Source: Gemmobacter aquatilis
GTDB taxonomy: Bacteria > Pseudomonadota > Alphaproteobacteria > Rhodobacterales > Rhodobacteraceae
DNA: 64,000 nt
Assembly: GCF_900110025.1 (NCBI RefSeq)
Contig: NZ_FOCE01000002.1
Location: forward strand, 372,001-436,000
Direction of reading: 5' to 3'
Shown here one piece after another: positions 46,131 through 54,835 of the stretch. Positions within the stretch are counted from its first letter, which is position 1. Each line of letters starts with the position of its first letter. The notes beneath the pieces were generated by a model that was not told the DNA's origin, did no database searches, and saw nothing but the letters and a program-made list of their open reading frames with translations. Made by a program: the position numbers and the translations under genes.

Positions 46131-46589
46131 ATGATCACGCAGAAAATGAAATATGCTCTGAAGGGCCTGCTGGCCCTCGCCGACGAGGCCGCGAAACCCG
46201 CGCCCGAGCCGCTGACGATCGAAGAGATCGCCAAACGCTCCGGTACGCCCAAGCGGTTTCTGGAACATATCCTGCTGGAACTGCGCAATGCGGGCTATAT
46301 CAGCTCGATCCGCGGACGCTCGGGCGGCTACAGCCTTGTCACCGCCCCGGCCGAAATCTCCATTTCCGAACTGCTGCGCCTGATCGACGGCCCCATCGCC
46401 CCGCTGCCCTGCCTGTCGCGCCGCGCCTATCAGCGCTGCGAAGATTGCACCGACGAGGCCACCTGCCGCATCCGCAAGGTGTTTGCCGAGGTGTTCTGGT
46501 CTTACCTGCTGATCATCGAATCGCTGACGCTGGCCGACATGCTGCGCTCCGAAGCCGCCGCCGCGCAGGTGCTGGGCGCCACCGGCTGA
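46131..46589 (+). CDS. Rrf2-family transcriptional regulator
   Basis: This 152-residue winged-helix protein has the Rrf2 opening MITQKMKYALKGLLALADEA, a recognition helix in SGTPKRFLEHILLELRNAGYI and the wing RGRSGGYSL. Three cysteines in PCLSRRAYQRCEDCTDEATC (C1-x10-C-x2-C-x5-C pattern) resemble the iron-sulfur ligand loop of sensors such as IscR and NsrR. It diverges from fabI-pta-ackA, with the FNR box between them, so it may sense redox state and control that operon. The effector is unknown. Confidence 0.92.
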   Translation: MITQKMKYALKGLLALADEAAKPAPEPLTIEEIAKRSGTPKRFLEHILLELRNAGYISSIRGRSGGYSLVTAPAEISISELLRLIDGPIAPLPCLSRRAYQRCEDCTDEATCRIRKVFAEVFWSYLLIIESLTLADMLRSEAAAAQVLGATG

Positions 46590-46611
46590 CCTTACCCCGC
46601 CCGCAGAATGC

Positions 46612-46634
46612 GCAGCGCGGCAAAAACGCGCTGC
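46612..46634 (+). terminator. hairpin terminator after the Rrf2 gene
   Basis: GCAGCGCG and CGCGCTGC form a perfect 8-bp stem with loop GCAAAAA (46620-46626). It lies 23 bases after the Rrf2 stop. The following AAAT is not a strong T-run, so confidence is moderate. Confidence 0.5.
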
Positions 46635-46714
46635 AAATACAGGCAAACCCTTGCCGCAGCCGCAGCATCCGCGCCGCGCCTTTGACAGCGCCGCCGCCCG
46701 GTTCCTAGCCTGAG

Positions 46715-46830
46715 GGTGAGTATAGCGGCTAGGGTTCCGGCATCATCCGATGTGTCTGGTCCGAGAGCTGCGGCTGGCGGGAGAGACATCCCCACCAGAT
46801 GCACGGCGGGACAAAAACCCGGGAGACCTC
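46715..46830 (+). ncRNA. guanidine-I (ykkC) riboswitch aptamer
   Basis: All three conserved blocks of the ykkC guanidine-I aptamer appear in order: CTAGGGTTCCG at 46729-46739, CTGGTCCGAGAG at 46756-46767, and GGCGGGACAAAAACCCGGGA at 46805-46824. These segments form the P1-P3 core that binds guanidinium and usually turns gene expression on. The aptamer ends about 68 bases before the first operon gene, leaving room for an expression platform that sequesters the ribosome site (46839-46900). The operon downstream encodes guanidine uptake and degradation, which fits the ligand. Confidence 0.93.
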
Positions 46831-46838
46831 GCAAAGCC

Positions 46839-46894
46839 AAGGGATTGGCGATGACGTGGTGTTTCCAATCCCTTCTCACAACCGAAAGGGATTG
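46839..46894 (+). promoter_or_regulatory. translational expression platform of the guanidine riboswitch
   Basis: The segment CAATCCCTT (46866-46874) can pair with either of two partners. Upstream, CCAATCCCTT (46865-46874) pairs perfectly over 10 bp with AAGGGATTGG (46839-46848). Downstream, it pairs over 9 bp with AAGGGATTG (46886-46894), which holds the ribosome binding site of the ATG at 46898. The two stems exclude each other, so one exposes and one hides the site. I infer the upstream pairing to be the ON state. Confidence 0.7.
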
Positions 46895-46897
46895 ACG

Positions 46898-47968
46898 ATG
46901 AAGACCAGCCGCAGAAGCACGATGGCCCTCCTTGCCGCTCTTGGCACTTTGGGCTTTCTGACCCCCGCCTTCGCCGCGCCGAAAACCGATTTCAAGGTCG
47001 CGTGGTCGATCTATGTCGGCTGGATGCCGTGGGGCTATGCCTCGGATACCGGCATCGTCAAGAAATGGGCCGACAAATACGGCCTGACCATCGAAGTCAC
47101 CCAGTTCAACGATTACGTCGAATCGATCAACCAATACACCGCCGGCAGCTATGACGCCGTGACGCTGACCAACATGGACGGGTTGTCGATCCCGGCGGCG
47201 GGCGGGGTAGATACCACCGCCGTCATCGTCGGTGATTTCTCGGCGGGCAATGACGCGGTGCTGCTGAAAGGCCCCGGCACGCTGGCCGACATCAAGGGCC
47301 GCGACGTGAACCTTGTGGAGTTTTCCGTCTCGCATTACCTGCTGGCCCGCGCGCTGGACAGCGTGGGGATGACCGAACAGGACGTGAAGGTCATCAACAC
47401 CGCCGATCCCGACATGGTCGGCGCCTTCCAGACGCCCGACGTGACCGCCATGGTCACCTGGAACCCGATGGTTGCCGAAATCGCCGCCCTGCCCGATGCC
47501 ACCAAGGTGTTCGACAGCGCGCAGATCCCCGGCGAGATCATCGACCTGATGGTCGCCAATACCGAAGTGCTGGCCGACAACCCCGATTTCGGCAAGGCGC
47601 TGGCGGGCATCTGGTATGAAACCGCCACCCTGATGACCGCCGACACGCCCGAAGGCGCCGCCGCGCGCGCGGCGATGGGCGCCGCCTCGGGCACCGATCA
47701 GGCCGGGTTCGAATCGCAGATGGCCGCCACCAAACTGTTCGACAAGCCGGGTGATGCCGTGGCCTTCACCACCTCGCCCGATCTGCCCAAAACCATGGAT
47801 CTCGTGCGCGGCTTCCTGTTCGACAAGGGATTGCTCGGCTCTGGCGCGCCCTCTGCCGATGTCATCGGGATCGAGATGCCGGGCGGCGTGGTGCTGGGCG
47901 ATGCGGCCAATATCAAGCTGCGCTTTTCCGACACCTACATGAAACTCGCCGCCGACGGCGCGCTGTAA
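46898..47968 (+). CDS. guanidine/urea-carboxylase-linked ABC transporter substrate-binding protein
   Basis: This 356-residue periplasmic protein belongs to the nitrate/sulfonate/taurine binding group, in the branch found beside urea carboxylase genes (TIGR03427-like). A signal peptide ends after residue 26 (TPAFA-APKT). DFKVAWSIYVGWMPWGYASD and NQYTAGSYDAVTLTNMDGL are the ligand-pocket blocks. The ATG at 46898 sits seven bases after AAGGG, which the riboswitch platform can hide. Because the operon is guanidine-controlled, guanidinium is a likelier ligand than urea, but this is inference. Confidence 0.9.
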   Translation: MKTSRRSTMALLAALGTLGFLTPAFAAPKTDFKVAWSIYVGWMPWGYASDTGIVKKWADKYGLTIEVTQFNDYVESINQYTAGSYDAVTLTNMDGLSIPAAGGVDTTAVIVGDFSAGNDAVLLKGPGTLADIKGRDVNLVEFSVSHYLLARALDSVGMTEQDVKVINTADPDMVGAFQTPDVTAMVTWNPMVAEIAALPDATKVFDSAQIPGEIIDLMVANTEVLADNPDFGKALAGIWYETATLMTADTPEGAAARAAMGAASGTDQAGFESQMAATKLFDKPGDAVAFTTSPDLPKTMDLVRGFLFDKGLLGSGAPSADVIGIEMPGGVVLGDAANIKLRFSDTYMKLAADGAL

Positions 47969-47981
47969 GCGGGCGCCGGAT

Positions 47982-48800
47982 ATGCGGCTGATCAATCAGC
48001 GGCTGTCACCGGGGGCGGGGGCCGTGCTGAAAACCCTGCCCTTCGTGGCGCTGGTGCTGGCCTATCTGCTGGGCTCGGCGCTGCGGCTGGCCGAAAACCC
48101 CAATGACAAGCTGCTGCCCGCGCTGACCACGCTGGCCGACGCGATCGACCGCATGGCCTTCACCGCCGATCCGCGCAGCGGCGCCTATCTGTTCTGGACC
48201 GATACCCTCGCCAGCCTCGGGCGGCTGGCGGCGGGGCTGGGCCTTGCCACCCTCATCGCGCTTCTGGTCGGCATGGCGGTGGGGATGCTGCCCGTCTTGC
48301 GCGCCCTGCTGGCGCCGTTCATCGGTTTTGTGTCGATGGTGCCGCCGCTGGCGCTGCTGCCGGTGCTGTTCATCGTGATGGGCTTAGGCGAGACATCGAA
48401 GATCACCCTCATCGTGATCGGCGTGGCGCCGATCATGGTCCGCGATCTGGCGCAGAAGGTGCTGGATCTGCCGCGCGAACAGATCGTGAAGGCCGAAACC
48501 CTGTCGGCCTCCACCTGGCTGATCGGGTTGCGCGTGGTGCTGCCGCAGGTGCTGCCCCGGTTGCTGACCGCACTGCGCCTGCAACTTGGCCCGGCCTTCC
48601 TGTTCCTGATCGCGGCCGAGGCGATTTCGGCAGACAGCGGCCTTGGCTACCGCATCTTCCTCGTGCGCCGTTACCTGTCCATGGACGTGATCTTTCCCTA
48701 TGTCGCCTGGATCACCCTTCTGGCCGCCCTCGCCGATTACGGCCTCGACCGGCTGCGCCGCAAGCTGTTCCCCTGGTCGGAACTGGAGGGCGCGCGATGA
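47982..48800 (+). CDS. ABC transporter permease of the guanidine operon
   Basis: This 272-residue inner-membrane protein has about six membrane segments and the SsuC/TauC-type ATPase loop, seen as AETLSASTWLIGLRVVLPQV. It lies 13 bases after the binding protein and overlaps the ATPase gene by four bases. It forms the channel of the importer, probably as a homodimer. Confidence 0.9.
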   Translation: MRLINQRLSPGAGAVLKTLPFVALVLAYLLGSALRLAENPNDKLLPALTTLADAIDRMAFTADPRSGAYLFWTDTLASLGRLAAGLGLATLIALLVGMAVGMLPVLRALLAPFIGFVSMVPPLALLPVLFIVMGLGETSKITLIVIGVAPIMVRDLAQKVLDLPREQIVKAETLSASTWLIGLRVVLPQVLPRLLTALRLQLGPAFLFLIAAEAISADSGLGYRIFLVRRYLSMDVIFPYVAWITLLAALADYGLDRLRRKLFPWSELEGAR

Positions 48801-49630
48801 CCGCCCTGTCCATCGAAAACGTCTGGAAGGAATATGGCGACCAGATCGTGCTGGAAAACCTGACGCTGGAGATTGCGCCGCGCAGTTTCGTGGCGCTGGT
48901 CGGCCCGTCGGGCTGCGGCAAGACCACGCTGCTGCGGATGCTGCTGGGGCAGGAACAGCCGACCCGTGGGCGCATCCTGCTGGACGGAACCCCCTTGCCG
49001 CCCGAACCCGGCCCGGATCGCGGCGTGGTCTATCAGCGCTACTCGGTCTTTCCGCATCTGACGGTGCTGGGCAATGTGATGCTCGGGCCGGAACTTCAGG
49101 CCAACCGGCTGACCGGGCGCAGTTTCGGCGCCGCCCGCCGCGCGCTGGCAGATCAGGCCCGCGAAATGATCGCCGCCGTCGGCCTCGCCGGGGCCGAGGC
49201 GAAATACCCCGCGCAGCTTTCGGGCGGGATGCAGCAACGCCTGGCCCTGGCGCAGGCGCTGATGATGAAACCCCGCGTGTTGCTGCTGGATGAACCCTTC
49301 GGTGCGCTGGACCCCGGCATCCGCACCGAGATCCACCACCTGATGAAACGCCTGTGGAATGAACTGCCGATGACCGTGGTCATGGTCACCCATGACCTGC
49401 GCGAGGCGTTCACGCTGGGCACCCGCATCGTGGCGCTGGATCGCACCCGCTCGCGCCCCGAAGAACTGCTGCGCTACGGCGCCACGGTCACGAAAGACAT
49501 CGCCATCTGGCCGCCGCGCGTCGCGGGCCGGGCCACGCTTTACGACACCGAACACCCACAGGCTCAGGACGACCTGACCGCCTTCGCTTCCCCGGCCGGG
49601 ACGACCCGCCAGACCCCCAGCCTGATCTGA
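48797..49630 (+). CDS. ABC transporter ATP-binding protein of the guanidine operon
   Basis: This 277-residue ATPase has Walker A GPSGCGKTT (about 36-44), signature LSGGMQQRLALAQAL and Walker B VLLLDEPFGALD. The core resembles the nitrate/taurine ATPases. A C-terminal extension of about 60 residues past the core (PEELLRYGATVTKDIAIWPP onward) is poorly conserved. Its ATG overlaps the permease stop, and the next gene begins ten bases after its stop. Confidence 0.92.
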   Translation: MTALSIENVWKEYGDQIVLENLTLEIAPRSFVALVGPSGCGKTTLLRMLLGQEQPTRGRILLDGTPLPPEPGPDRGVVYQRYSVFPHLTVLGNVMLGPELQANRLTGRSFGAARRALADQAREMIAAVGLAGAEAKYPAQLSGGMQQRLALAQALMMKPRVLLLDEPFGALDPGIRTEIHHLMKRLWNELPMTVVMVTHDLREAFTLGTRIVALDRTRSRPEELLRYGATVTKDIAIWPPRVAGRATLYDTEHPQAQDDLTAFASPAGTTRQTPSLI

Positions 49631-49640
49631 GGAGCTTGCC

Positions 49641-50444
49641 ATGCATCTTCACCGCACCCCCGACCAGATCGCGGCCGACCGCCGCCGATACGAGGACCAC
49701 CAGCGGCTCGGCCTCGAATTCTCGCCCCGCGCCCTGCCCGCCCCCAGCCCGCGCCCGATGCCCGCAGCCGAGGACGTGCTGACCACCGAAACCCTGCCAG
49801 GCGGCTGGTATACCACCCTGACACTGGCCAAGGGCGAGTGTCTGCGCCTCGCCCCCGGTGCGGCAGGCGCCAGCGTGGCGCTGGCCGCATGGTCGGCCCG
49901 CGACACCTCGGAACGGATGAACCTGCCCGACACGGTGAAGGTGCAATGGACCACCGAACTTACCAAGGGCCGGGTGATCTTTTCCGACATGGGCCGCGTG
50001 TTGCTGTCGATCACCGAAGACAGCTGCGGCGCCCATGATGCGCTGACCGGCGGCTCCACCCCCGCCACCATCGCGCGCTTCGGCGACCCCGCCCTGCGCA
50101 ACACCCGCGACAATCTGGTGCTGGCCGCCGCCAAGCTGGGGCTGGACCGGCGCGACCTGCCTGCGGTGCTCAGCCTGTTCGCCCCCGTCCGCGTCGATGC
50201 TGCGGGCCGGTTCGAATGGCGCGCCGCGATGTGCGCCCCCGGCGACTGGGTGGAACTGCGCGCCGAAATGGACCTGCTGCTGGCGCTGTCGAACTGCGCC
50301 CACCCGCTCAGCCCTGCCGCCGCCGAGGTGCCGCCCGCGCTGACCCTCACCCACCTTGCCGCCCAGCCCGTCGCCGCAGACGACCTCTGCCGCACCGCCA
50401 CCGCCGAGGCCATCCGTGGCTTTGAAAACAACGCCCGCGCCTGA
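49641..50444 (+). CDS. cgdA: DUF1989 protein, carboxyguanidine deiminase subunit A-like
   Basis: This 267-residue protein matches the larger of the two urea carboxylase-associated (UAAP/DUF1989) proteins, shown in Pseudomonas to form the heterodimeric carboxyguanidine deiminase. The shared core has EDSCGAHDALTGG and a C-terminal APGDWVELRAEMDLLLALSN. An N-terminal extension of about 45 residues is Pro/Ala-rich. The GGAG before the ATG is clear. It would convert carboxyguanidine to allophanate and ammonia together with the next gene's product. Confidence 0.87.
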   Translation: MHLHRTPDQIAADRRRYEDHQRLGLEFSPRALPAPSPRPMPAAEDVLTTETLPGGWYTTLTLAKGECLRLAPGAAGASVALAAWSARDTSERMNLPDTVKVQWTTELTKGRVIFSDMGRVLLSITEDSCGAHDALTGGSTPATIARFGDPALRNTRDNLVLAAAKLGLDRRDLPAVLSLFAPVRVDAAGRFEWRAAMCAPGDWVELRAEMDLLLALSNCAHPLSPAAAEVPPALTLTHLAAQPVAADDLCRTATAEAIRGFENNARA

Positions 50445-50451
50445 GGTTCCC

Positions 50452-51048
50452 ATGCAGCAGATCCACGACATCCCCGCCGAAAAGCCCTGGTCCGGTCTGG
50501 TGAAGAAAGGCCAGACGATCCGCATCGAGGATACTTATGGCCAGCAGGCCATCGACACGATCTTCTACAACGCCGCCGACTTTGGCGAACGCTATTCCAG
50601 CCAGGACACGCTGCACGCCCAGGGCGCGGCCTATATCACCACCGGCACGCCGATCATGTCCTCCGAAGGGCGGCTGATGCTGACCGTCACCGCCGATACC
50701 TCGGGCCGGCACGACACCTCGGCGGGCTGCTGTTCCTGCGAAAGCAACACCGTGCGCTTCGGGCACAGCACCCGCTATCTGCACGCCTGCCGCGAGAATT
50801 TCATTCTGGAACTGTCGAAACACGGCATGACCAAGCGCGACATCGTGCCCAACATCAACTTCTTCATGAACGTGCCGATCAGCCCCAATGGCGCGATGAC
50901 CATCGACGACGGTATCTCTGCCCCCGGCGACCATGTGGAACTGCGGGCGGAAATGGATGTGCTCTGCGTCATTTCCAACTGCCCGCAGATCAACAATCCC
51001 TGCAACGGGTTCGACCCGACGCCGATCCGCGTCATCATCAAGGATTGA
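50452..51048 (+). CDS. cgdB: DUF1989 protein, carboxyguanidine deiminase subunit B-like
   Basis: This 198-residue protein is the smaller partner of the preceding gene product and shares its core: DTSGRHDTSAGCCSCESN and SAPGDHVELRAEMDVLCVISNC. The cluster C-C-x-C (in CCSCES), H at GRHD and the conserved glutamate in ELRAEMD are candidates for a metal site. It begins seven bases after the first subunit's stop; a longer upstream start at 50356 would overlap it and is less likely. The carboxylase gene follows four bases after its stop. Confidence 0.87.
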   Translation: MQQIHDIPAEKPWSGLVKKGQTIRIEDTYGQQAIDTIFYNAADFGERYSSQDTLHAQGAAYITTGTPIMSSEGRLMLTVTADTSGRHDTSAGCCSCESNTVRFGHSTRYLHACRENFILELSKHGMTKRDIVPNINFFMNVPISPNGAMTIDDGISAPGDHVELRAEMDVLCVISNCPQINNPCNGFDPTPIRVIIKD

Positions 51049-51052
51049 CCCC

Positions 51053-54000
51053 ATGTTCAGCAAAGTTCTTGTGGCGAACCGCGGCGAAATCGCGGTGCGG
51101 GTGATCCGCACACTCCAACGCATGGGGATCGCCTCGGTCGCCGTCTATTCCGATGCCGACCGGTTCAGCCCCGCCGTGCGGCTGGCGGACGAGGCGGTGC
51201 GCCTTGGCCCCGCCCCCGCGACGCAAAGCTATCTCAACATCAACGCGGTGATTGCCGCCTGCAAACAGACCGGCGCGCAGGCGGTGCATCCGGGCTATGG
51301 CTTCCTGTCGGAAAACATCGGCTTTGCCGAACGGCTGGCCGCCGAAGGCATCGCCTTCATCGGCCCGCGCCCCGAACATCTGTCGGCCTTCGGCATGAAA
51401 CACACCGCCCGCGATCTGGCGCTGGCGGCAGGCGTGCCGCTGCTGCCCGGCACCGGGCTGCTGGCAGACGAATCCACCGCCGTGCAGGCCGCCGCCGAGG
51501 TGGGCTATCCGGTCATGCTGAAAAGCACCGCAGGCGGTGGTGGCATCGGGATGCAGCTTTGCGCCGACGAGGTCGCCCTGCGTGCCGCCTTCGCCACGGT
51601 GCAGCGCATGGCGCAGGCCAGTTTCGGCGACGCGCGGGTGTTTCTGGAACGCTTCGTATCCGCCGCCCGCCATGTCGAGGTGCAGGTGTTCGGCGATGGC
51701 GCGGGCCGGGTGATCGCGCTGGGCGAACGCGACTGTTCCTTGCAACGCCGCAACCAGAAGGTCATCGAGGAAACCCCGGCCCCCGGCCTGTCCACCGCCA
51801 CCCGCGCCCGGCTGCACAAGGCGGCAACCGACCTGTGCGCCTCGGTGAACTATGCCTCGGCGGGCACGGTGGAATTCATCTACGACCCCACCCGCGAAGA
51901 GTTCTATTTCCTGGAGGTGAACACCCGCCTGCAAGTGGAACACCCGGTCACCGAAGCCGTGTTCGGGATCGACCTTGTGGAATGGATGATCCGACTGGCG
52001 GCAGGCGACTCCCCCCTCCCCGATGCCCCGCTGACCCCCAAGGGCGCCGCCATCGAAGCCCGGCTTTACGCCGAAATGCCCCATGCCGATTTCCGCCCCG
52101 CTGCCGGACGGCTGACCGAGGTGCGCTTCCCCGCCACCGCCCGCATCGACGGCTGGATCGAAACCGGCACCGAGGTCACGCCCTTCTACGACCCGATGCT
52201 GGCCAAGGTCATCGTCCACGCCGCCGACCGCCCCGCCGCCATCGCCGCCCTGCGCGCGGCACTGGCCGATACCGCCGTCTGTGGCATCGAAACCAATCTG
52301 GGCTATCTGCGCGCCATCGCCGGGTCCGATCTGCTGGCCTCGGGCGATGTCGCCACCACGGCGCTGCGCGATTTCGCCTTTGCCCCCGACGGGATCGAGG
52401 TTCTGGCCCCCGGTGCGCAATCCAGCCTGCAGGAACTGCCGGGCCGCCTTGGCCTCTGGCATGTCGGGGTGCCGCCCTCCGGCCCGATGGATACGCGCAG
52501 CTTCCGCAACGCCAACCGCCTGCTGGGCAACCCGCCCGACACCGCAGCGCTGGAGCTGACGCTGACCGGCCCCACCCTGCGCTTCCTCACCGCCACCCGC
52601 ATCGCCCTGACCGGCGCACAGATGCGCCTGACGCTGGACGGCGCGCCCGTCACCGGCCCGGTGCTGGACGTGCCCGCCGGCAGCACCCTCACCATCGGCA
52701 AGATCGAAGGCGCCGGGCAGCGCGCCTATCTCGCCGTGGCGGGCGGCTTTGCCGCGCCGGAAATCCTCGGCTCCCGCGCCTGTTTCGGCTTGGGCCAATT
52801 CGGCGGCCATGCCACCGGCACGCTGAAAACCGGCGATGTGCTGCACCTTGCAGGCACCCCCTGCACCGCCCCCCAGCCGCTGGAGCCCGCCGATCTGACC
52901 ACCGACTGGCAGGTTTCCGTTGTCTACGGCCCGCATGGCGCCCCCGATTTCTTCCGCGACAGCGACATCGCCACCCTGTTCTCCACCCCCTACGAGGTGC
53001 ATTACAATTCCGACCGCACCGGGGTCCGCCTGATCGGCCCCACCCCGGAATGGGCGCGCAGCGATGGCGGCGAAGCCGGGCTGCACCCGTCCAACCTGCA
53101 TGACAACGCCTATGCCATCGGCGCGCTGGATTTCACCGGCGACATGCCGATCATCCTCGGGCCTGACGGGCCGAGCCTTGGCGGCTTTGTCTGCCCCGCC
53201 GTGATCGCGGCGGAAGATCAGTGGAAAATGGGCCAGTTCCGCCCCGGCGACCGCATCCGCTTTACCCCCGTTGCCCGCCCCGCCGATCCGGTGGCCGGGC
53301 CTGCCTATCTCAACGCAGGCTCGCCGATCCTTGGCGGCACGCCCGATGCGCCGGTGCCGGTGGTCTATCGCCGTCAGGGCGACGACAATCTGTTGGTCGA
53401 ATACGGCGCCATGACGCTGGACATCGAGCTGCGCCTGCGCGTCCATCTGCTGCAACAGGCGGTGCAGGCCGCCGGTCTGCCGCTGATCGACGTGACGCCC
53501 GGCATCCGGTCCTTGCAAATCCACTACGACAGCACCCGCACGAAACGTGACACCCTGCTGGCCGCCCTGACCGAAATCGAAGCGCAGCTTCCCCCGGCCG
53601 AGGCGGTCACCGTGCCGTCGCGCATCGTGCATCTGCCGCTGTCGTGGAACGACCCGCAGGCCGAACTGGCGATGCGCAAATATCAGGATCTGGTGCGCCC
53701 CGATGCGCCATGGTGCCCGTCAAACATCGAATTCATCCGCCGCATCAATGGCCTGCCCGATGAAGCGGCGGTAAAGCAGATCGTTCATGAGGCCAGCTAT
53801 CTGGTGCTGGGTCTGGGCGATGTCTATCTCGGCGCGCCGGTCGCCACGCCGGTCGATCCGCGTCACCGGCTGGTCACCACCAAATACAACCCCGCCCGCA
53901 CCTGGACGCCGGAAAACGCCGTGGGCATCGGCGGCGCCTATATGTGCATCTACGGGATGGAAGGCCCGGGCGGCTATCAGCTTGTCGGGCGCACCATCCA

Positions 54001-54568
54001 GATGTGGAACACCTGGCGCCGCACGCCTGCCTTCGCGCAAAACCCCTGGCTTCTGGATTTCTTCGACCAGATCCGCTTCTTCCCCGTCAGCCATGACGAA
54101 TTGACCGAGGCGCGCGCCGCCTTCCCGCATGGCGGCTATCCGGTGCGGATCGAGGAGACCACCTTCCGCTGGGCCGACCACAAGGCCCGCTTCGCTACCG
54201 AATCCGCCAGCATCGCCGGGTTCAAGGCCACCCAGCAAACCGCGTTCGAGGCCGAGCGCGCCCGCTGGAAGGCACAGGGCCTTGATACCTTCGTGCCCGC
54301 CGACACTGGCCCCACAACGCCGCAGGACATTCCGCCCGGCTGCTCCGGTGTGGAAAGCCCGATCCCCGGCAATCTGTGGAAATTCGTGGTCGAACCCGGC
54401 GCACAGGTTGCAGCGGGCCAGACGGTGGCGATCATCGAATCGATGAAGATGGAAATCACCGTCGCCGCCCCCGCCGCCGGGCGCCTGCGCGAATGTCGCG
54501 CGGCACCGGGGCGCATGGTGCGCGCGGGCGATGTGATCGCGATTCTGGAAGACATGCCGGGGGCCTGA
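51053..54568 (+). CDS. biotin-dependent guanidine/urea carboxylase
   Basis: This 1171-residue protein has a biotin carboxylase domain (about 1-450, with KSTAGGGGIGMQ at K157), a carboxyltransferase domain made of KipA- and KipI-like parts (about 460-1080, starting GLWHVGVPPSGPMDTRSF) and a C-terminal biotinyl domain with ESMKMEI, where K1132 carries biotin. The whole matches urea carboxylases without a fused allophanate hydrolase. Riboswitch control and the neighbouring deiminase genes point to guanidine as the main substrate. Residues separating guanidine from urea enzymes were not checked here. Confidence 0.93.
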   Translation: MFSKVLVANRGEIAVRVIRTLQRMGIASVAVYSDADRFSPAVRLADEAVRLGPAPATQSYLNINAVIAACKQTGAQAVHPGYGFLSENIGFAERLAAEGIAFIGPRPEHLSAFGMKHTARDLALAAGVPLLPGTGLLADESTAVQAAAEVGYPVMLKSTAGGGGIGMQLCADEVALRAAFATVQRMAQASFGDARVFLERFVSAARHVEVQVFGDGAGRVIALGERDCSLQRRNQKVIEETPAPGLSTATRARLHKAATDLCASVNYASAGTVEFIYDPTREEFYFLEVNTRLQVEHPVTEAVFGIDLVEWMIRLAAGDSPLPDAPLTPKGAAIEARLYAEMPHADFRPAAGRLTEVRFPATARIDGWIETGTEVTPFYDPMLAKVIVHAADRPAAIAALRAALADTAVCGIETNLGYLRAIAGSDLLASGDVATTALRDFAFAPDGIEVLAPGAQSSLQELPGRLGLWHVGVPPSGPMDTRSFRNANRLLGNPPDTAALELTLTGPTLRFLTATRIALTGAQMRLTLDGAPVTGPVLDVPAGSTLTIGKIEGAGQRAYLAVAGGFAAPEILGSRACFGLGQFGGHATGTLKTGDVLHLAGTPCTAPQPLEPADLTTDWQVSVVYGPHGAPDFFRDSDIATLFSTPYEVHYNSDRTGVRLIGPTPEWARSDGGEAGLHPSNLHDNAYAIGALDFTGDMPIILGPDGPSLGGFVCPAVIAAEDQWKMGQFRPGDRIRFTPVARPADPVAGPAYLNAGSPILGGTPDAPVPVVYRRQGDDNLLVEYGAMTLDIELRLRVHLLQQAVQAAGLPLIDVTPGIRSLQIHYDSTRTKRDTLLAALTEIEAQLPPAEAVTVPSRIVHLPLSWNDPQAELAMRKYQDLVRPDAPWCPSNIEFIRRINGLPDEAAVKQIVHEASYLVLGLGDVYLGAPVATPVDPRHRLVTTKYNPARTWTPENAVGIGGAYMCIYGMEGPGGYQLVGRTIQMWNTWRRTPAFAQNPWLLDFFDQIRFFPVSHDELTEARAAFPHGGYPVRIEETTFRWADHKARFATESASIAGFKATQQTAFEAERARWKAQGLDTFVPADTGPTTPQDIPPGCSGVESPIPGNLWKFVVEPGAQVAAGQTVAIIESMKMEITVAAPAAGRLRECRAAPGRMVRAGDVIAILEDMPGA

Positions 54569-54574
54569 CCGATG

Positions 54575-54603
54575 GCCCCGGTGGCAGCACCGCTGCCGGG
54601 GTC
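54575..54603 (+). terminator. GC-rich hairpin after the carboxylase gene
   Basis: CCCC and GGGG flank the inner stem GGCAG/CTGCC around loop CACCG, giving a strong but bulged hairpin shortly after the stop. No T-run follows, so its strength as an intrinsic terminator is unclear. Confidence 0.4.
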
Positions 54604-54638
54604 ATCCCGCCGGGATGTGAGGTCGAACTATGGGAAAA

Positions 54639-54714
54639 TGGTGGGCCGTGACGGACTCGAACCGCCGACATTCTCGGTGTAAACGAGACGCTCTACCAAC
54701 TGAGCTAACAGCCC
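54639..54714 (-). tRNA. tRNA-Val (anticodon TAC)
   Basis: Read on the minus strand, the 76 bases start GGGCTGTTAGCTCAG and end CGGCCCACCA, with the CCA encoded. The acceptor stem pairs GGGCTGT with ACGGCCC (one G-T pair). The anticodon stem TCTCG/CGAGA encloses TTTACAC, giving anticodon TAC, read as valine. The T-loop is the usual GGTTCGAGTC. The gene is intact and is not the one interrupted by the mobile element. Confidence 0.97.
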
Positions 54715-54801
54715 CCGCCTTTCACCTAACGGATTGCGGCGCGCATCGCAAGCCCTGCAAAACGATCCGGTCACCGCCCGACAAGCCGTTGGCATAAAAC
54801 A

Positions 54802-54831
54802 AGAAAAGCGCAACCTGAGTTGCGCTTTTCT
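54802..54831 (-). terminator. 13-bp perfect hairpin terminator of the interrupted tRNA
   Basis: Bases 54802-54814 and 54819-54831 form a 13-bp perfect stem with loop CTGA. On the minus strand it is followed by CTTGTTTTATG, a T-rich tract. It stands eight bases after a tRNA 3' end sequence, as expected for a tRNA gene's own terminator, and before the tRNA-Val gene. Confidence 0.85.
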
Positions 54832-54835
54832 GTAA

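Noticed and set aside
51038-53632. Minus-strand open frame of 864 codons opposite the carboxylase
   Set aside because: Shadow of the carboxylase gene; glycine/histidine-rich nonsense composition.
51053-54568. Simple urea carboxylase pathway
   Set aside because: The riboswitch and the paired DUF1989 genes point to guanidine; urea remains a possible secondary substrate.
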